Assembly: GCA_003427395.1 (NCBI GenBank)
Contig: BFEA01000090.1
Span: 2,471,480 to 2,504,871 of the forward strand
Length of the DNA: 33,392 nt
Direction of reading: 5' to 3'
DNA from: Chara braunii
Lineage: Eukaryota > Streptophyta > Charophyceae > Charales > Characeae
Part shown: piece after piece, positions 1-10,016 of the stretch
Layout: every line of letters begins with the position of its first letter
Position numbering within the stretch: position 1 is the stretch's first letter
Notes under the pieces: model-generated
What the model was told of the DNA's origin: nothing
Seen by the model: only the letters and a program-made list of their open reading frames with translations
The model's database searches: none
Position numbers and translations under genes: made by a program

Positions 1-107
1 GCACGGCGGACTCACCTATTTCATTCTTGGGGGGGGGGGAGGGGGGGCGGGAGAGGGAGAAGGTGCGCTTCGCCACGCACGGCGGACTCACCTATTTCAT
101 TCTTGGG
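1..107. repeat. 31-bp direct repeat pair around a G-rich tract
   Basis: The first 31 bases recur exactly at 77-107. Between them is a G-run (30-47) passing into a GA-rich purine tract (48-62). The 76-bp spacing suggests the end of a tandem repeat whose other units lie outside the window. The open frames across it look like low-complexity artefacts. Confidence 0.85.
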
Positions 108-157
108 CCGAGTGTGAACGAAACACTCCACATCGTCAGGCACAACACCGCAGGCAC

Positions 158-189
158 AGAGAGGGAGAGAGAGAGAGAGACAGAGAGAG
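158..189. repeat. GA microsatellite
   Basis: An imperfect (GA)n run interrupted by single G and C bases. The repetitive-looking frames over it on both strands are explained by the dinucleotide. Confidence 0.8.
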
Positions 190-350
190 CAGTGCAATTC
201 CGCACGCCCGTTTGCACACAGCTCGACTCTCCTCCGCCTGTCTCCCTCCCTCGAGAGCGCTGCCCTCAGAAAACAATTGCGCGCCCCAAAAAAGCAAATG
301 GACTGTTCAAATACAAACCTGAGTTCGCTCATCTGGGGCCCCTCAGTTGG

Positions 351-459
351 ACCCGGGGCTAGGTCCCACTTGCACGAATTATGAGATACTGGCCGTAGAT
401 AGCAAAGATCAACGGCCCAAATCTCCTAATTTGCGCAAGTGGGACCTTGCCCCCGGGCC
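351..459. repeat. Long imperfect hairpin
   Basis: The left arm (351-396) and right arm (412-459) are inverted copies. Both contain the block GGTCCCACTTGC when read outward from the same end, and the stem closes with GGCCGT (391-396) facing ACGGCC (412-417). The loop is about 15 nt. There are a few mismatches and one small length difference. It may be a miniature inverted-repeat element or a foldback remnant. No target-site duplication was identified. Confidence 0.75.
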
Positions 460-945
460 GCACCATGCAACTAACGAAATGAAAGCTATTTATCTAAGGG
501 CATACTCACACTGGGACCTATTTCCACATTAATTGGGGTCGAGGCGCAATCACACACAATCCATGCCAAATTGAGAGCGGAGTATTTGGGGTACCATTTG
601 TCGGCGGCCTGGGGGGACGCGGGGCTAAGGATATTGCGTACACCTCCAGAGGTACCCGCAAATGCACTATTTATATATTTTTTTGATTTTTCACACAAAA
701 TTCAGCAAAAATGTTAGGGGAAGGATATTGCCTGGTGGAAAACATAATTTTTATGACATTGGGCCTCTAGGGACTACACTAGACTCTCAACGCTGCACTT
801 ACACTTGAAAGGGACTCGAGAAAACTCATCGAGAGCTGCCAAATGGCAGGGTAGACGGGCACTCTCAAAACGTCGAGAGTGGCCCGTTTCCACCGTTTTG
901 GTTTTTTAGGGAGCTCTTACATTGCCCATTCCTGGCCTCCTTTTT
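460..945. other. Unassigned, one short palindrome
   Basis: No credible gene. A smaller hairpin lies at 856-886, where ACTCTC faces GAGAGT and the stem extends into GGGC and GCCC. The rest is unremarkable AT-rich sequence with one short CG-rich patch near 600-660. Confidence 0.5.
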
Positions 946-1560
946 CTAATGTCGACCGTAGGTCCCGCCAGAGTCAGACCAGTCTGGCCTTATCATGTAG
1001 TGCTCTCGACGCACTAAAAAATTGAGAGTCAGTTTGTAGTTGTGTTCTGGTGTAAGTGCAACGATGGCGCGAGAGTTTAGAGGTTTGCCACTCAGGCAGC
1101 GCTTAAGAATTGCACATTGTGTACGCATGTTGTCGAGTGCACGGTCCCCCGCTGGGGGGACCTTTCTGGCCGCGTCACGCAAGATTGGCAGATTCGCGAG
1201 TCGCTTCATGAAAGAGGATGCGGCAGAGTGCACCAACTATACCTTCATCGAGTCTCTACGACAGGATAGGGTCTCGTGAGGTACAACTTACCTCCACATG
1301 TGGGAGTTTTCACCATCCATTGGGTGGGCGTATCCTCACCGAGCTACTGAACCACACACTAAAGTTTTTACGTGCAATCGCGGAGGTGGCTCAGCCGAGG
1401 GCGTTTCTCGTATGTTATAGCATAGGGGGTACGAGGGGTCCACGCTCGGACCCGTACATGAACCGTCGCGCGAAGCACTGATCTCCCATGTGCGATTCAA
1501 CATCGGTCGACTAGGACATCCTAACTCAACCGCATGATACGAAACAAAAATAATAAAACT
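946..1560. repeat. LTR-like dispersed repeat, fragment 1
   Basis: The core at about 1278-1545 is homologous, with many substitutions and small indels, to 11410-11660 and 14165-14375, all in the same orientation. Shared blocks include GAGCTACTGA, a stretch like TGCAATCGCAGAGGT, the pair GAGGGCGTTT, and the end block CGGTCGACTAGGAC. Sequence at 1140-1275 shows weaker similarity to 14060-14165. If this is an LTR, the element it ends would be read on the minus strand, matching the orientation of the Gag relics at 8931-10751. No TG/CA termini or primer site were confirmed. Confidence 0.55.
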
Positions 1561-2810
1561 AACTCGAACAAACAAATACGCCTAGTCTCTTTTTCATACG
1601 TCTTGACACATAACTTTAAAGAAGTTGAAGTGTCTGAGCGAGGCCCGGGCAAAGTTGCATAAGAAAAAACGCATGCGCTAAAGAGACCATAACTCTCAGT
1701 CATGTATATTAATTTGATCGGTTGTTATGGCGACGCTTCATGCGTTTCCCACAACCACGCAACCGCTCATTGGTTTCAGGGTTTCGTATGACACTCAAGT
1801 ATCGAAAGAGAAATATCGTGAAAAAACTCTCATTCACGATATTGAACAGTTGAAGAATAAGTCGTTCAACCCTTGCGGCACCTTTGTCTCCTAGGCAGTG
1901 GGTGGTGATAAGCGAGTGGCATAGATCCAGCTCATGGGAAAAATCCTTTTGTGTTGGACCAGAGTCTGCGATGTCGTGGATAAGGATCTCGGATTCTATA
2001 GTCAAGACCAACGTCCAACCAATAATTTAAAAAGTGAAGTCTCTTTAGATGGGGTTTGCCCGATTCTCCCCTTTTACAAGGTATTAGGAGGTTGTTTTGG
2101 ATTAGCGAGCAATCCGTCATACCCGAATTGAATCCTGGTCCGATCAAAGGTCAAGCGTTGAACCTAACACTCGACTACTCCTGCCTTTTCGCTAGATGTG
2201 TGTGGCAAGAGAAAACGTAAATGGAAAAAATGAAAGTCTCGGAGGAAATCAGGGAGGGTCATTCTCACAGCCGCAATTAGATTTTTGTATCCACACCCCG
2301 CATTCAATCATCAATGTCATTCTCAATTCAGGAGCGAACCCTCGTTCCTATACATACCTACACGCACATGAAACCCAACGAAAATCCACACGCAAATGCC
2401 ACAAATATGGTCAACCCCGTTGTTCCTAGGCTCATGTCCCTCACATCCCTTTCCACCCCCCGCTTAACAAAGGCATGCCTGTCCGATCCAATCCATACAT
2501 TTTTGTGTGGTCATTCAATAGAGGTTCAAATGATAGAAATTTCATTCACACGAAAATGCCTTTCGTCTACGGGGTCACAAACATCTGGGCGTGGGTATCA
2601 CGGTGGGTAGGATTTGAGTCGCAAATCGACATGCTATCAATTCGATAGCAGAAATTGATGAAACTCAAAATCTCTGAGAGCACTTGCAGGTAACAGTGAC
2701 CTGCGTCACAAAATCAATGCAGGCATAACCCGTCGAGTTAACGAAAATCAACTTCGTATCCCATTTTATGCTACTTGGCAGTAACGTTTGGTAACGACAA
2801 GAAAATCACG
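1561..2810. other. Unassigned; one 100-codon minus-strand ORF
   Basis: No recognised gene. The minus-strand frame 2011-1709 (100 codons) is open with fairly protein-like composition, but matches no family I recognise and may be chance. Its overlapping neighbour (2147-1932, 71 codons) is in another frame. A perfect short hairpin, TGCTATC facing GATAGCA, lies at 2632-2650. Elsewhere I see nothing. Confidence 0.3.
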
Positions 2811-2890
2811 AAAAATTTGGCAACACTTCCTTTAGGAAAGTGTCTTCGAATAACATTTATTAGTCGAAATTTTTAAAAAACTCAAGACTC

Positions 2891-2936
<46 letters not shown>

Positions 2937-3115
2937 CCTTGGTTTCAGTAAAAATTTCGACCGCACTTTCATTAGAAAGAAAGACGTTCAAAATTCTTAC
3001 TGACTCTAGAGACTAAACTATATCCTATCCTAGTTGACATCTTTGAATCTTAACTAACTTTGAGTATTTATAAAAAATTTCGGCGGCATCTCCCTGAGGA
3101 AAAGAGTCTCCCCAT
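2811..3115. repeat. Degenerate motif repeated three times
   Basis: A motif close to AAAAATTTCGRC-GCAYYTYC, then TTAGRAAA and GTCTYC, starts at 2811, 2950 and 3073 (spacing 139 and 123 bp). The copies are diverged and the second is separated from the first by a poly(A) run. The pattern fits a degenerate tandem repeat of the kind found in the untranslated parts of plant LTR elements; that link is inference. Confidence 0.5.
2894..2933. repeat. Poly(A) tract of about 40
   Basis: An uninterrupted run of A. Nothing immediately upstream resembles a processed transcript or SINE body, so it is treated as simple sequence. Its exact length may be unreliable in an assembly. Confidence 0.9.
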
Positions 3116-3130
3116 AATTTACACTAACTC

Positions 3131-3525
3131 ATAGGCTAGCCAAAATCGTACCAAAACAATCATGTATGAAGAGACAATGCGAAAACATAAGTGAATATCT
3201 ACTTGCCTATGGCTCATACACAAGACGAGCATTAACAGACTACCCTACTACAACAGAAAAGCAGACAAAGCTTGAACAAAAAACAACGTATTGCCAACAA
3301 GCGTGTCATGTCAACAAGGCATTCAACTAATTTAAAAACAAGGGTTCGTTCATCCAAAGTTTTCATTTTTTGTTTATCCTGATTTACAAAAACATGAGTC
3401 ATGTATCTTATTTAGTTACCCAAGTTGTTTTCATTCAAACCCTGTGCAATCACTAACACACTAGCCTTACTACTCTCATAAGAGGAAGAGTCGGACATTT
3501 GTCAACAAGCAACACTGATTGACTT
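3131..3525. other. No gene seen
   Basis: AT-rich sequence between the threefold motif and the 66-bp minisatellite. No ORF, RNA gene or repeat was identified. Confidence 0.5.
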
Positions 3526-3905
3526 AGCAAAGCGACCGGATCAGTTAGAAAGACCTCATCTTCAGCCCCATTTCAATGTCTTAGGCAAACGAGAAAAGCG
3601 TTCAGATCAATCAAAAAGACCTCATCTCCAACTCCATTTCAATGTCTTAAGCAAACGAGCAAAGCAAACGGATCAGTTGGGAGTACTTCATATCCAACCC
3701 TGTTTCAATGTCTTGCACAAACGAGCAAAGCGACCGGATCAATCAAGAGGACCTCATCTCGAGCCCCATTTCAATGTCTTGGGCAAACAAGCAAAACGAC
3801 CGGATCAGTCAGGAGGACCTCATCTCCAACCTCATTTCAGGTAAACAAGCAAAAGTGACCGGATCAGTTAGAAGGACCTCATCTCCAACCCCATTCAGAT
3901 CATCG
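3526..3905 (+). repeat. 66-bp minisatellite, 6 units
   Basis: Units start with AGCAAAGCGACCGGATCAG or variants at 3526, 3592, 3658, 3724, 3790 and 3848. The first four intervals are exactly 66 bp and the fifth is 58 bp because that unit lost part of its TTTCAATGTCTT segment. Each unit also carries GACCTCATCTCCAACCCC. Since 66 is divisible by three, frames through it stay open, which explains the 77-codon plus-strand frame at 3708-3941; it is not supported as a gene. Confidence 0.9.
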
Positions 3906-6030
3906 CATGTAGAGATTGTGACTTTTACCGCATACAAATGAATTAATCATACATAGTAGATTCCCCTTTCTTATTCAGTAAAAGTCAAGGAAAAAACAAA
4001 CAAACATATACACAAGTCAAAGTCAAACAGACAAAATGTCACGTTTGTATAGATAGGGGGTTTATTGGGATTCCAAATGGTATTGTGTCAGCCTACCTCT
4101 AAGTTTCATGCCTCTAGAGTCCCGCTTGGGCTCCGGCAGAGCTCCCGCAATTAGTGGGTCAACCCCCCACAAAGGCCTTGATGCGGTCCTACGGGTTGCA
4201 ATCCTGCCTGCCACCTTCCTCTCCAAACACAGACTAGACTTAAATTAAGAAGGATACAAGGAGAAAAGTCAGATGTTCGAGATACGAGAAGGGGCCAACT
4301 CAACTCGCATGAGAGGGCCTTGGTGCCTCTAGATCCTGAGGGTCCTGCAATGGTTGTCAAACGCAGACACCGAAGTCAGTAGATCATAGTTGGCGTAACG
4401 ATTTCCTGAACTCCAACAGTGACAACAACCTTCACCTTACCGCCGTAGTTGCTGTCTCTAAGGGAGAATGTAGCAACTCTTTGTCGAGACTAGACAATAA
4501 TAGGCACTACATGGAGGTAAACCACGACAACATCATCACCATCGATAGTCTGTTGGGACTATAATATGACTTAGCAGCAATAACCTACTTATAAAGAGTA
4601 ACACTCGAAGTCTACAACTCGTCGTAGAGGCAGCGAGGCTAGGTAGTGGCAGCCAAAGAGAGTCAGCCGCAGCAGTCCGTTGCTTGTTGAAAAACAACAG
4701 TCACAACGTATAAAAGTGTTGCAATACAAGTTGAAATCACAACACAACTTTTGAATGTTCAACAACAAAGCTCGAAAAACACAATGATAGTGCTCGAGTA
4801 TACAGTAGCACACCTTGCTTCGGCAGCAACTGCCTCAAAACCATACGAGCAAAAATTGCATTGTGACCTCAGTAGCGACAGTCTGTCTAAGTTGGAAATA
4901 GCAACATTTCTTGCTGTATTTTCTCCTCAAAGCATAGTGGCGCACCCTGTAATATTACAACAACGTCGAGCAAAGCACCACTTATAGCTAGGGTAGCAAA
5001 CAACTCCCTCCTTCGTATTTTTTTTCCCCACGTTTCTCCTTTTTATCTATCTTTTCACTCCCTCAACACAAGAACTTGTACCCTCATCACGTTTGTTCTT
5101 GCTTGAAGCCCCCACATGCTGCCTCACCTTGCTAGAACCTTTTACAAAAATGGAACGATACACCTCCCTACCATCGCACTTTTTCTCATCACATTCACCC
5201 TCGTCATTCCTCTTTTCACCTTTGTCACTTACTGTTCATCACTTGCCTTCGCTTCACCCTTGTTCAACTCAATTTCTGATGAACCTTGTTGGACGTTGGC
5301 CAGGTACACCCACCCGGACTGAATGCCACCACGCTGACAAATGCTTAGAACCAAGTAGTGCAGGCGTAAACGACCACCGCTTAGACAAGCATTGCATAAA
5401 AAAACAGGCGAATGCCAAGATGGCGGGTTCCAAGATGACGATGAGCACCAAGACTAAAGCCTATAGGGGGAACGTCACGACAATGGGTGTCTTGCTGAGA
5501 AGCACATCATCAGCGGGTCAGTGCGAGGAGAGCACCACACCAAGGACCACCTTTAAGATGAGTACCACGGTCGTAAGCAAACTTGCTAGGTAAATATTAT
5601 GAAAGTATGCAAACATCTGCGATGGATGACGAGAAAATCGGTCTTGGCGGTGAAGCAGTGGTGGCTATAAATAATCGGCGAGCGTTGATCACACCTAGAT
5701 GCGAATGAATCTTTCGCCAAAACTTGGCCAGATACATTGCCCTGTGGCCATGACCCCCACTACGAGCAAGAGCAGGATCGGGCCGGCTGCATCAAGACAG
5801 AGCGACAACGAGGAACTCTACAATGGTGACGAATATGATAATCGCCTTGATGTTGACAAAATCTACAATGCAGAACGTGAAATTGAATAGCATATCAATG
5901 ATCACGATCGTAATGAGTAGCATCACGATGATGGCCGCGAGGACCAGTGCCATGACTAGATAGCGAACTCTTCAGTAGGGGCGACCTCTGTCGGGATCTT
6001 AGCAAAAACACAACACCTAGATCGTAACGG
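3906..6030. other. Unassigned; possible acidic coding relic near 5.7-5.96 kb
   Basis: No gene is recognised. The 166-codon plus-strand frame (5093-5593) begins in a pyrimidine-rich tract giving Ser/Leu/Phe-rich peptide, which argues against a real protein. The frame 5699-5890 continues past stops to about 5959 with a strikingly Asp/Glu/His/Arg-rich translation, so it may be a decayed charged segment of an element protein (weak). A short hairpin (GTGGG facing CCCAC) lies near 4153-4170. Confidence 0.3.
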
Positions 6031-6032
6031 TG

Positions 6033-6158
6033 ATATATATATATATACACACACACACATGTTCTCTATCCATCTATCTATATATATATATATATACTCA
6101 GGAGCATTCTCTCTCTCTCATACACACACACACACACACACATATATATACACACATA
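6033..6158. repeat. Compound TA/CA/CT microsatellite
   Basis: Alternating runs of (TA)n, (CA)n, a short ATCT stretch, (TA)n, (CT)n, (CA)n and (TA)n. Such tracts are prone to length change and to non-B DNA forms. Confidence 0.9.
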
Positions 6159-6303
6159 GGAATAAGTTAACGTGTCAACCTTCACATGTTCTCATAAATA
6201 TTTGTCATGTCTCCTAATATAAATGGGCATGTTCAATCTTTTAACAATCATCATGATCATGTTAATGATAGGAACAACTTTTATATAAGAAGAGTTTGAC
6301 CCT

Positions 6304-6545
6304 GACCATCTCTCCTACCTTTGGCCTTGCAGGCCCTGCCTGCCTGTGACTCTACAAATCTCGCCTGCTTGAGGCCTAATAGGCCTTACTTGCTGGCCCT
6401 GCCCCGTCGGTTGGCCTCGTAACCATGGCTTGATTGGTCACCTAACCAGGTAGGCCTCAGCATTGGCCTCTCGCCACTCTTTTCGGTGGCCGGCTATCTA
6501 TCGATAGCCTGAGCGACCTCCCACACCCGGCACGACCCTTCGTTT
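6304..6545. repeat. GGCC-rich degenerate repeat patch
   Basis: AGGCCT, GGCCTT and GGCCCTGCC recur at irregular spacing in a locally GC-rich patch that stands out from its AT-rich flanks. A perfect palindrome, GGCTATC facing GATAGCC, lies at 6492-6509. No reading frame is supported. It may be an old tandem array. Confidence 0.4.
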
Positions 6546-6792
6546 AGCCTACTTAGGCTTTGAATCGTGCGACTGTATTTTAGGTAGAATAGGTCTAGCT
6601 TTAACGTTTTTATGTTCGCGCTCTTCTGCGGCTTCGACAAAAACGACGCACTGTCAGTTGCTATTGTTACTTTCAGATGTCACGAGCGTCCGGATTAAAG
6701 TTCAAAAAGTTTCAGTCTCTCGGTCATAGGCTTAGTCTGAATAAACTTTTGGCAAACGCCAGTCTCATAAAGTTCTTCAATTCAACGAAAGA

Positions 6793-6848
6793 GTCGGACA
6801 ACGTCCGACGTTTACAAATCCCCGACAAATACCCTGACAAGGGTATTT
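6793..6848. repeat. Two adjacent short palindromes
   Basis: GTCGGAC (6793-6799) faces GTCCGAC (6803-6809), and AAATACCC (6827-6834) faces GGGTATTT (6841-6848). The second resembles the AATACCC...GGGTATT palindromes near the 3' ends of the two long repeats (23322, 23451, 32552, 32680). Past it, ACGACGGGGACGTC at about 6879 is the reverse complement of 14 bases just past the last palindrome of copy A. This may be a diverged relative of that repeat end. Confidence 0.6.
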
Positions 6849-7113
6849 GCCTCGATAGTATTCCCGGACCGAATTGAACGACGGGGACGTCATTCACCAT
6901 CAAAATAAAAGGTCAGAATTCTTATGAATTTTCCATGTGAAAGCAATGAACACAATACACAACAATTCAAGTAATCGTCCGAAACTAAGCCGAAACTTTT
7001 CTTCCACTGACAACCACTTAAAAAAAAATTATCTCTTAGAATGGTACCAGAAACCCTCCGACTAGTTCCAAAATAAATTCATTTGGTTGATACTATCATT
7101 TATCCGAAAAGGG

Positions 7114-7172
7114 CATGATTAACCCCCTGATGGGTCTTTCGGTTCATGATTAACCCCCTGATGGGTCTTTCG
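7114..7172. repeat. Exact 28-bp tandem duplication
   Basis: The 28 bases beginning CATGATTAACCCCCTGATGG at 7114 recur exactly at 7145, period 31. Identity in a region of decayed sequence suggests a recent slippage or repair event. Confidence 0.9.
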
Positions 7173-7364
7173 AAAAATACCAACCTCCTGGAAGTTGTCC
7201 AAACAAAGTCTTAATGACCAAAAAATGTATATTTTACTCAATATCACACCTTAACTAAATAATAATTCACGTCGCATTTTTTTTATCCATATAAGTCCTT
7301 GAAGAGCGCACTTATCAAGACATGTCTCCCTTTCGCAAACAAACTCTTCAAAGGACAGAGGAGA

Positions 7365-7960
7365 ACATCGATCAAGACAGCTTTCGTTGCCGCAGATGAA
7401 CTCCTCTATCTTAGAAGAGAACATTGATTAAGACGGTTACCAGATTAACTCTTCTCTCCATCATAAGAAAATGTCGACCAAGACAGGTTTCCCTGTCGCA
7501 GACAAGTTCCTCTCTGCTTTAGAACAAAACGCCGATCAAGATAGGTTTCCCTGCCGCAGACGAACCTCTCTCTATCAGAATAAAATGCCGATCAAGACAA
7601 GTTTCTCTGCCTCAAATAAGTTCCTCTATACTTCAACTTTGAGAACAGAACGCCGATCAAGAGAAGTAGCCCTGCCGTATATGAACTGCTCTCAATTAAT
7701 CTTTGAAAAAAAAATTGATCAAGACAGCTTGCTCTGCCGCAGATATAACTTTCAAAGATCGAGGAGAACTCTGATCAAAACAAGTTTCTCTGCCGCAGAC
7801 GGAATCGTCTCCATTCCAATCTTGAAGAAAAGGTTGATCAAGACGGGTTGCCCCGTAGCAGACCTACTCCTCAAATTTCATCTAATAACAAAAACGAAGG
7901 AGAACGTAATTTAAAACAGGTTGCTCTGTCATTGACGAGCTCCTTTATTGATCTTAGGCT
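7365..7960 (+). repeat. Minisatellite of 55-70-bp units, about 10 copies
   Basis: Units carry GATCAAGACAGGTTTCCCTG, then CCGCAGACGAACTCCTCT, then a variable A-rich linker. Copies begin near 7365, 7421, 7468, 7527, 7583, 7648, 7713, 7767, 7829 and 7902. Unit length varies because the linker varies, and divergence is high, so the array is old. The 147-codon frame (7471-7914) is a by-product. Minisatellites like this occur in the untranslated parts of some plant LTR elements, which fits its place beyond the Gag relics. Confidence 0.85.
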
Positions 7961-8930
7961 GCGACATGAAATTATTATAACAAAATTTATTATACTTTAT
8001 ATCATGTCAAATGTTTTCGATTTTTTTGTGATATGCGCCGAGAAGTGGTGTACTCCTCTTCAAGGGATAGCATATCGACATCAAGCCCCGCTTTAGATTC
8101 GAACCTCACGACATTCCCTCCGATTCCGATGTTGTGACCCCATCAATCGGCTACCTAATAGAGCAGGACAACCCCACCTCCCACAATCGAGGTTAGTGAG
8201 ATCTCGACTACAAAGGTGAGATGAATCTGCTCGACACGTGGTTAGGTCACTACTCCTTCCCTTGTGGCGAACAGTGGTCACCTTTTCTATAAGCAGCGTT
8301 TTGATAAGACCATAAGATCTTCCTCCCTTTCAATGATAGTGTAGTCTCCCTTCCTTAAACCATATAGGATAAAAAAGACAACATTCCGCTATGGACTAGG
8401 AACACAACTCCAACGCAGACCTCACTACTACTTACAGAGCTCACAGTTTTATCGCAAAAGCATCATGACATGATAGGAAACAAGACCTCAAACTATAATA
8501 TTAAATATGTAAATCAAATACATATCTTATAGATAAAAAATACACATCCAAAATCACATTCATAAGGCAAGCACGTCACCATCCCGGTCAAAAGTCAGGT
8601 TGATCTAAAGAAAAAATCACATATTCCTGCACTTGTCCACGATGACAAATACAACAACAAAATGTGACAATTTGAATCATGAGTCAGGACATGGATCAAA
8701 AGCCATATTTAATAGACTTTTGTAGACGTCTCAAAAAGTATTACAGAAATAATATCGAATATAGTAAATTTCAATAAGTTAGATCAAATATTTTTTGAAT
8801 GGTCTTACTTAAATTCTGTTTATGAGAGGACGAAAATATAAAATGCCATGATACCACACAAAATTACAAATCTTGGTAAAAAAATTGAACCAGAAATTAA
8901 ACGACTTATTTTTCGTCGTCTTTCGATCCC
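7961..8930. other. No gene seen, downstream of the Gag relic
   Basis: Read on the minus strand this is where pol would begin if the Gag relics belonged to a complete element. I found no protease (D-T/S-G), reverse transcriptase (Y-x-D-D) or integrase motif in any frame. At 8094-8105 the minus strand reads GAGGTTCGAATC, like a tRNA B box, but no A box or cloverleaf was found nearby. Confidence 0.4.
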
Positions 8931-9866
8931 TTACATCTACTCAAAGTATATATGATTCCACCACATTTTTTACACACAATACTCTCTCCCCCTCTTCGCT
9001 CGCTGCACTTATCGACCTCGAGACTCTAACTTGGAAGACTCCTCCTGAGCAGTTAGCGTCGAAAGATCATTTGAGCAAATTTTTCTACTTTTTTTACTTA
9101 AAACATGTTGATCCATCATTGGTGATTTGCTTCCTTACTTTTCTCGTTGATGTTCGTAATGTAAGCCTTTCTGAATGTTTTTTACCATTCCTCTCACTTA
9201 TGAGAGAATTGAAAGGAGGGTTGAATCCCTCTTGCTTTTATTATTTTGTCATTCTCCCTCAGACTGTAGCAAACGAAGTTGCAGACGAAGGAACCGATCA
9301 AAGTTCTCATTGTTGAAATTTGAACGGATTCTCGTCCAATCTGACTTGCCGGTTACCTCACGGATAAGCTCCTGCTGTTTTGTCTCAGAAACATTTGCGA
9401 GAAAGGTAAGACATTTCTGTTTATCCGTTAAACCTTGTATCCAACGAGTGGTCCTTTCATAGTCAAGAGTAAAATTTTCTTTTACTACGTACGCATCTCG
9501 CTTGACATTCTTAAAATCTTATAATGTTATCAATTTATCCCCGAGTCAAAAATTCTCTAACATGACGTCTCAAAACTCCAACGATGTTGATGCTTCGACT
9601 ATTCTCTTGACTACATCCACAAGATATTCTTCAGCATATCTCATAACTCGTTGCAACATTTTACGATCATCCCATTTATTCATGGAGGCAAGTTGCTCAA
9701 ATGTTTCCAGAAAAGTAAAAATAAAGTTGTCATCGAAAAGAGGGATTTTTATTTTTGACAAACTTTCTCTCTCCGCATCTCTCTGCTCCAGGATATTAAC
9801 TATCCTTTGGAGATTCGATATATCTCCATTCTGATGGACACCTTCGCTTCCACTTGCTGCTTCCAT
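8931..9866 (-). pseudogene. Gag-like retrotransposon relic 2, broken
   Basis: Retrotransposon Gag proteins form the particle shell and bind element RNA. The minus-strand frame opens at 9866 and runs 98 codons to a stop at 9570-9572. It continues past stops at 9546-9548 and 9519-9521 into 89 more open codons, to 9249. A capsid-like helical segment follows the motif FLETFEQLASMNKW. After at least one frameshift, a zinc knuckle appears at 8974-8933 as C-x2-C-x4-Y-x4-C, with Tyr in the usual His position. The capsid segment aligns with the neighbouring relic (10017-10751): both have KI, a TFEQ motif, N-x-W, L-x-RVM and ML-x2-F at matching spacing. Between the two parts other frames also read protein-like, consistent with more frameshifts. 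It is clearly non-functional. Superfamily placement (Ty3-like) is an inference from the Gag and single CCHC layout. Confidence 0.72.
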
Positions 9867-10016
9867 TTCTCCTGGCCATAATAGAATACCAGGTGAAACT
9901 TCAGTCTAACTATATATAGTCTAATTTGATTCCCTAATCCTACTCCACATTTGCTCAAATATTAAATTTCTAATACTTCTCTTATCCCCTTCAATCAAGA
10001 TGGTCGGGGTGTTACT

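Noticed and set aside
5093-5593. 166-codon plus-strand ORF as a gene
   Set aside because: The first half is a translation of a pyrimidine-rich tract. No domain or conserved counterpart was recognised.
7471-7914. 147-codon plus-strand ORF
   Set aside because: It lies wholly within a minisatellite of variable unit length; no protein motif.
8092-8106. tRNA gene signalled by a minus-strand B-box-like GGTTCGAATC
   Set aside because: No A box, acceptor stem or anticodon arm at the right distance was found.
8873-9316. 147-codon plus-strand ORF
   Set aside because: It is the antisense shadow of Gag relic 2, whose minus-strand reading gives capsid-like and zinc-knuckle motifs.
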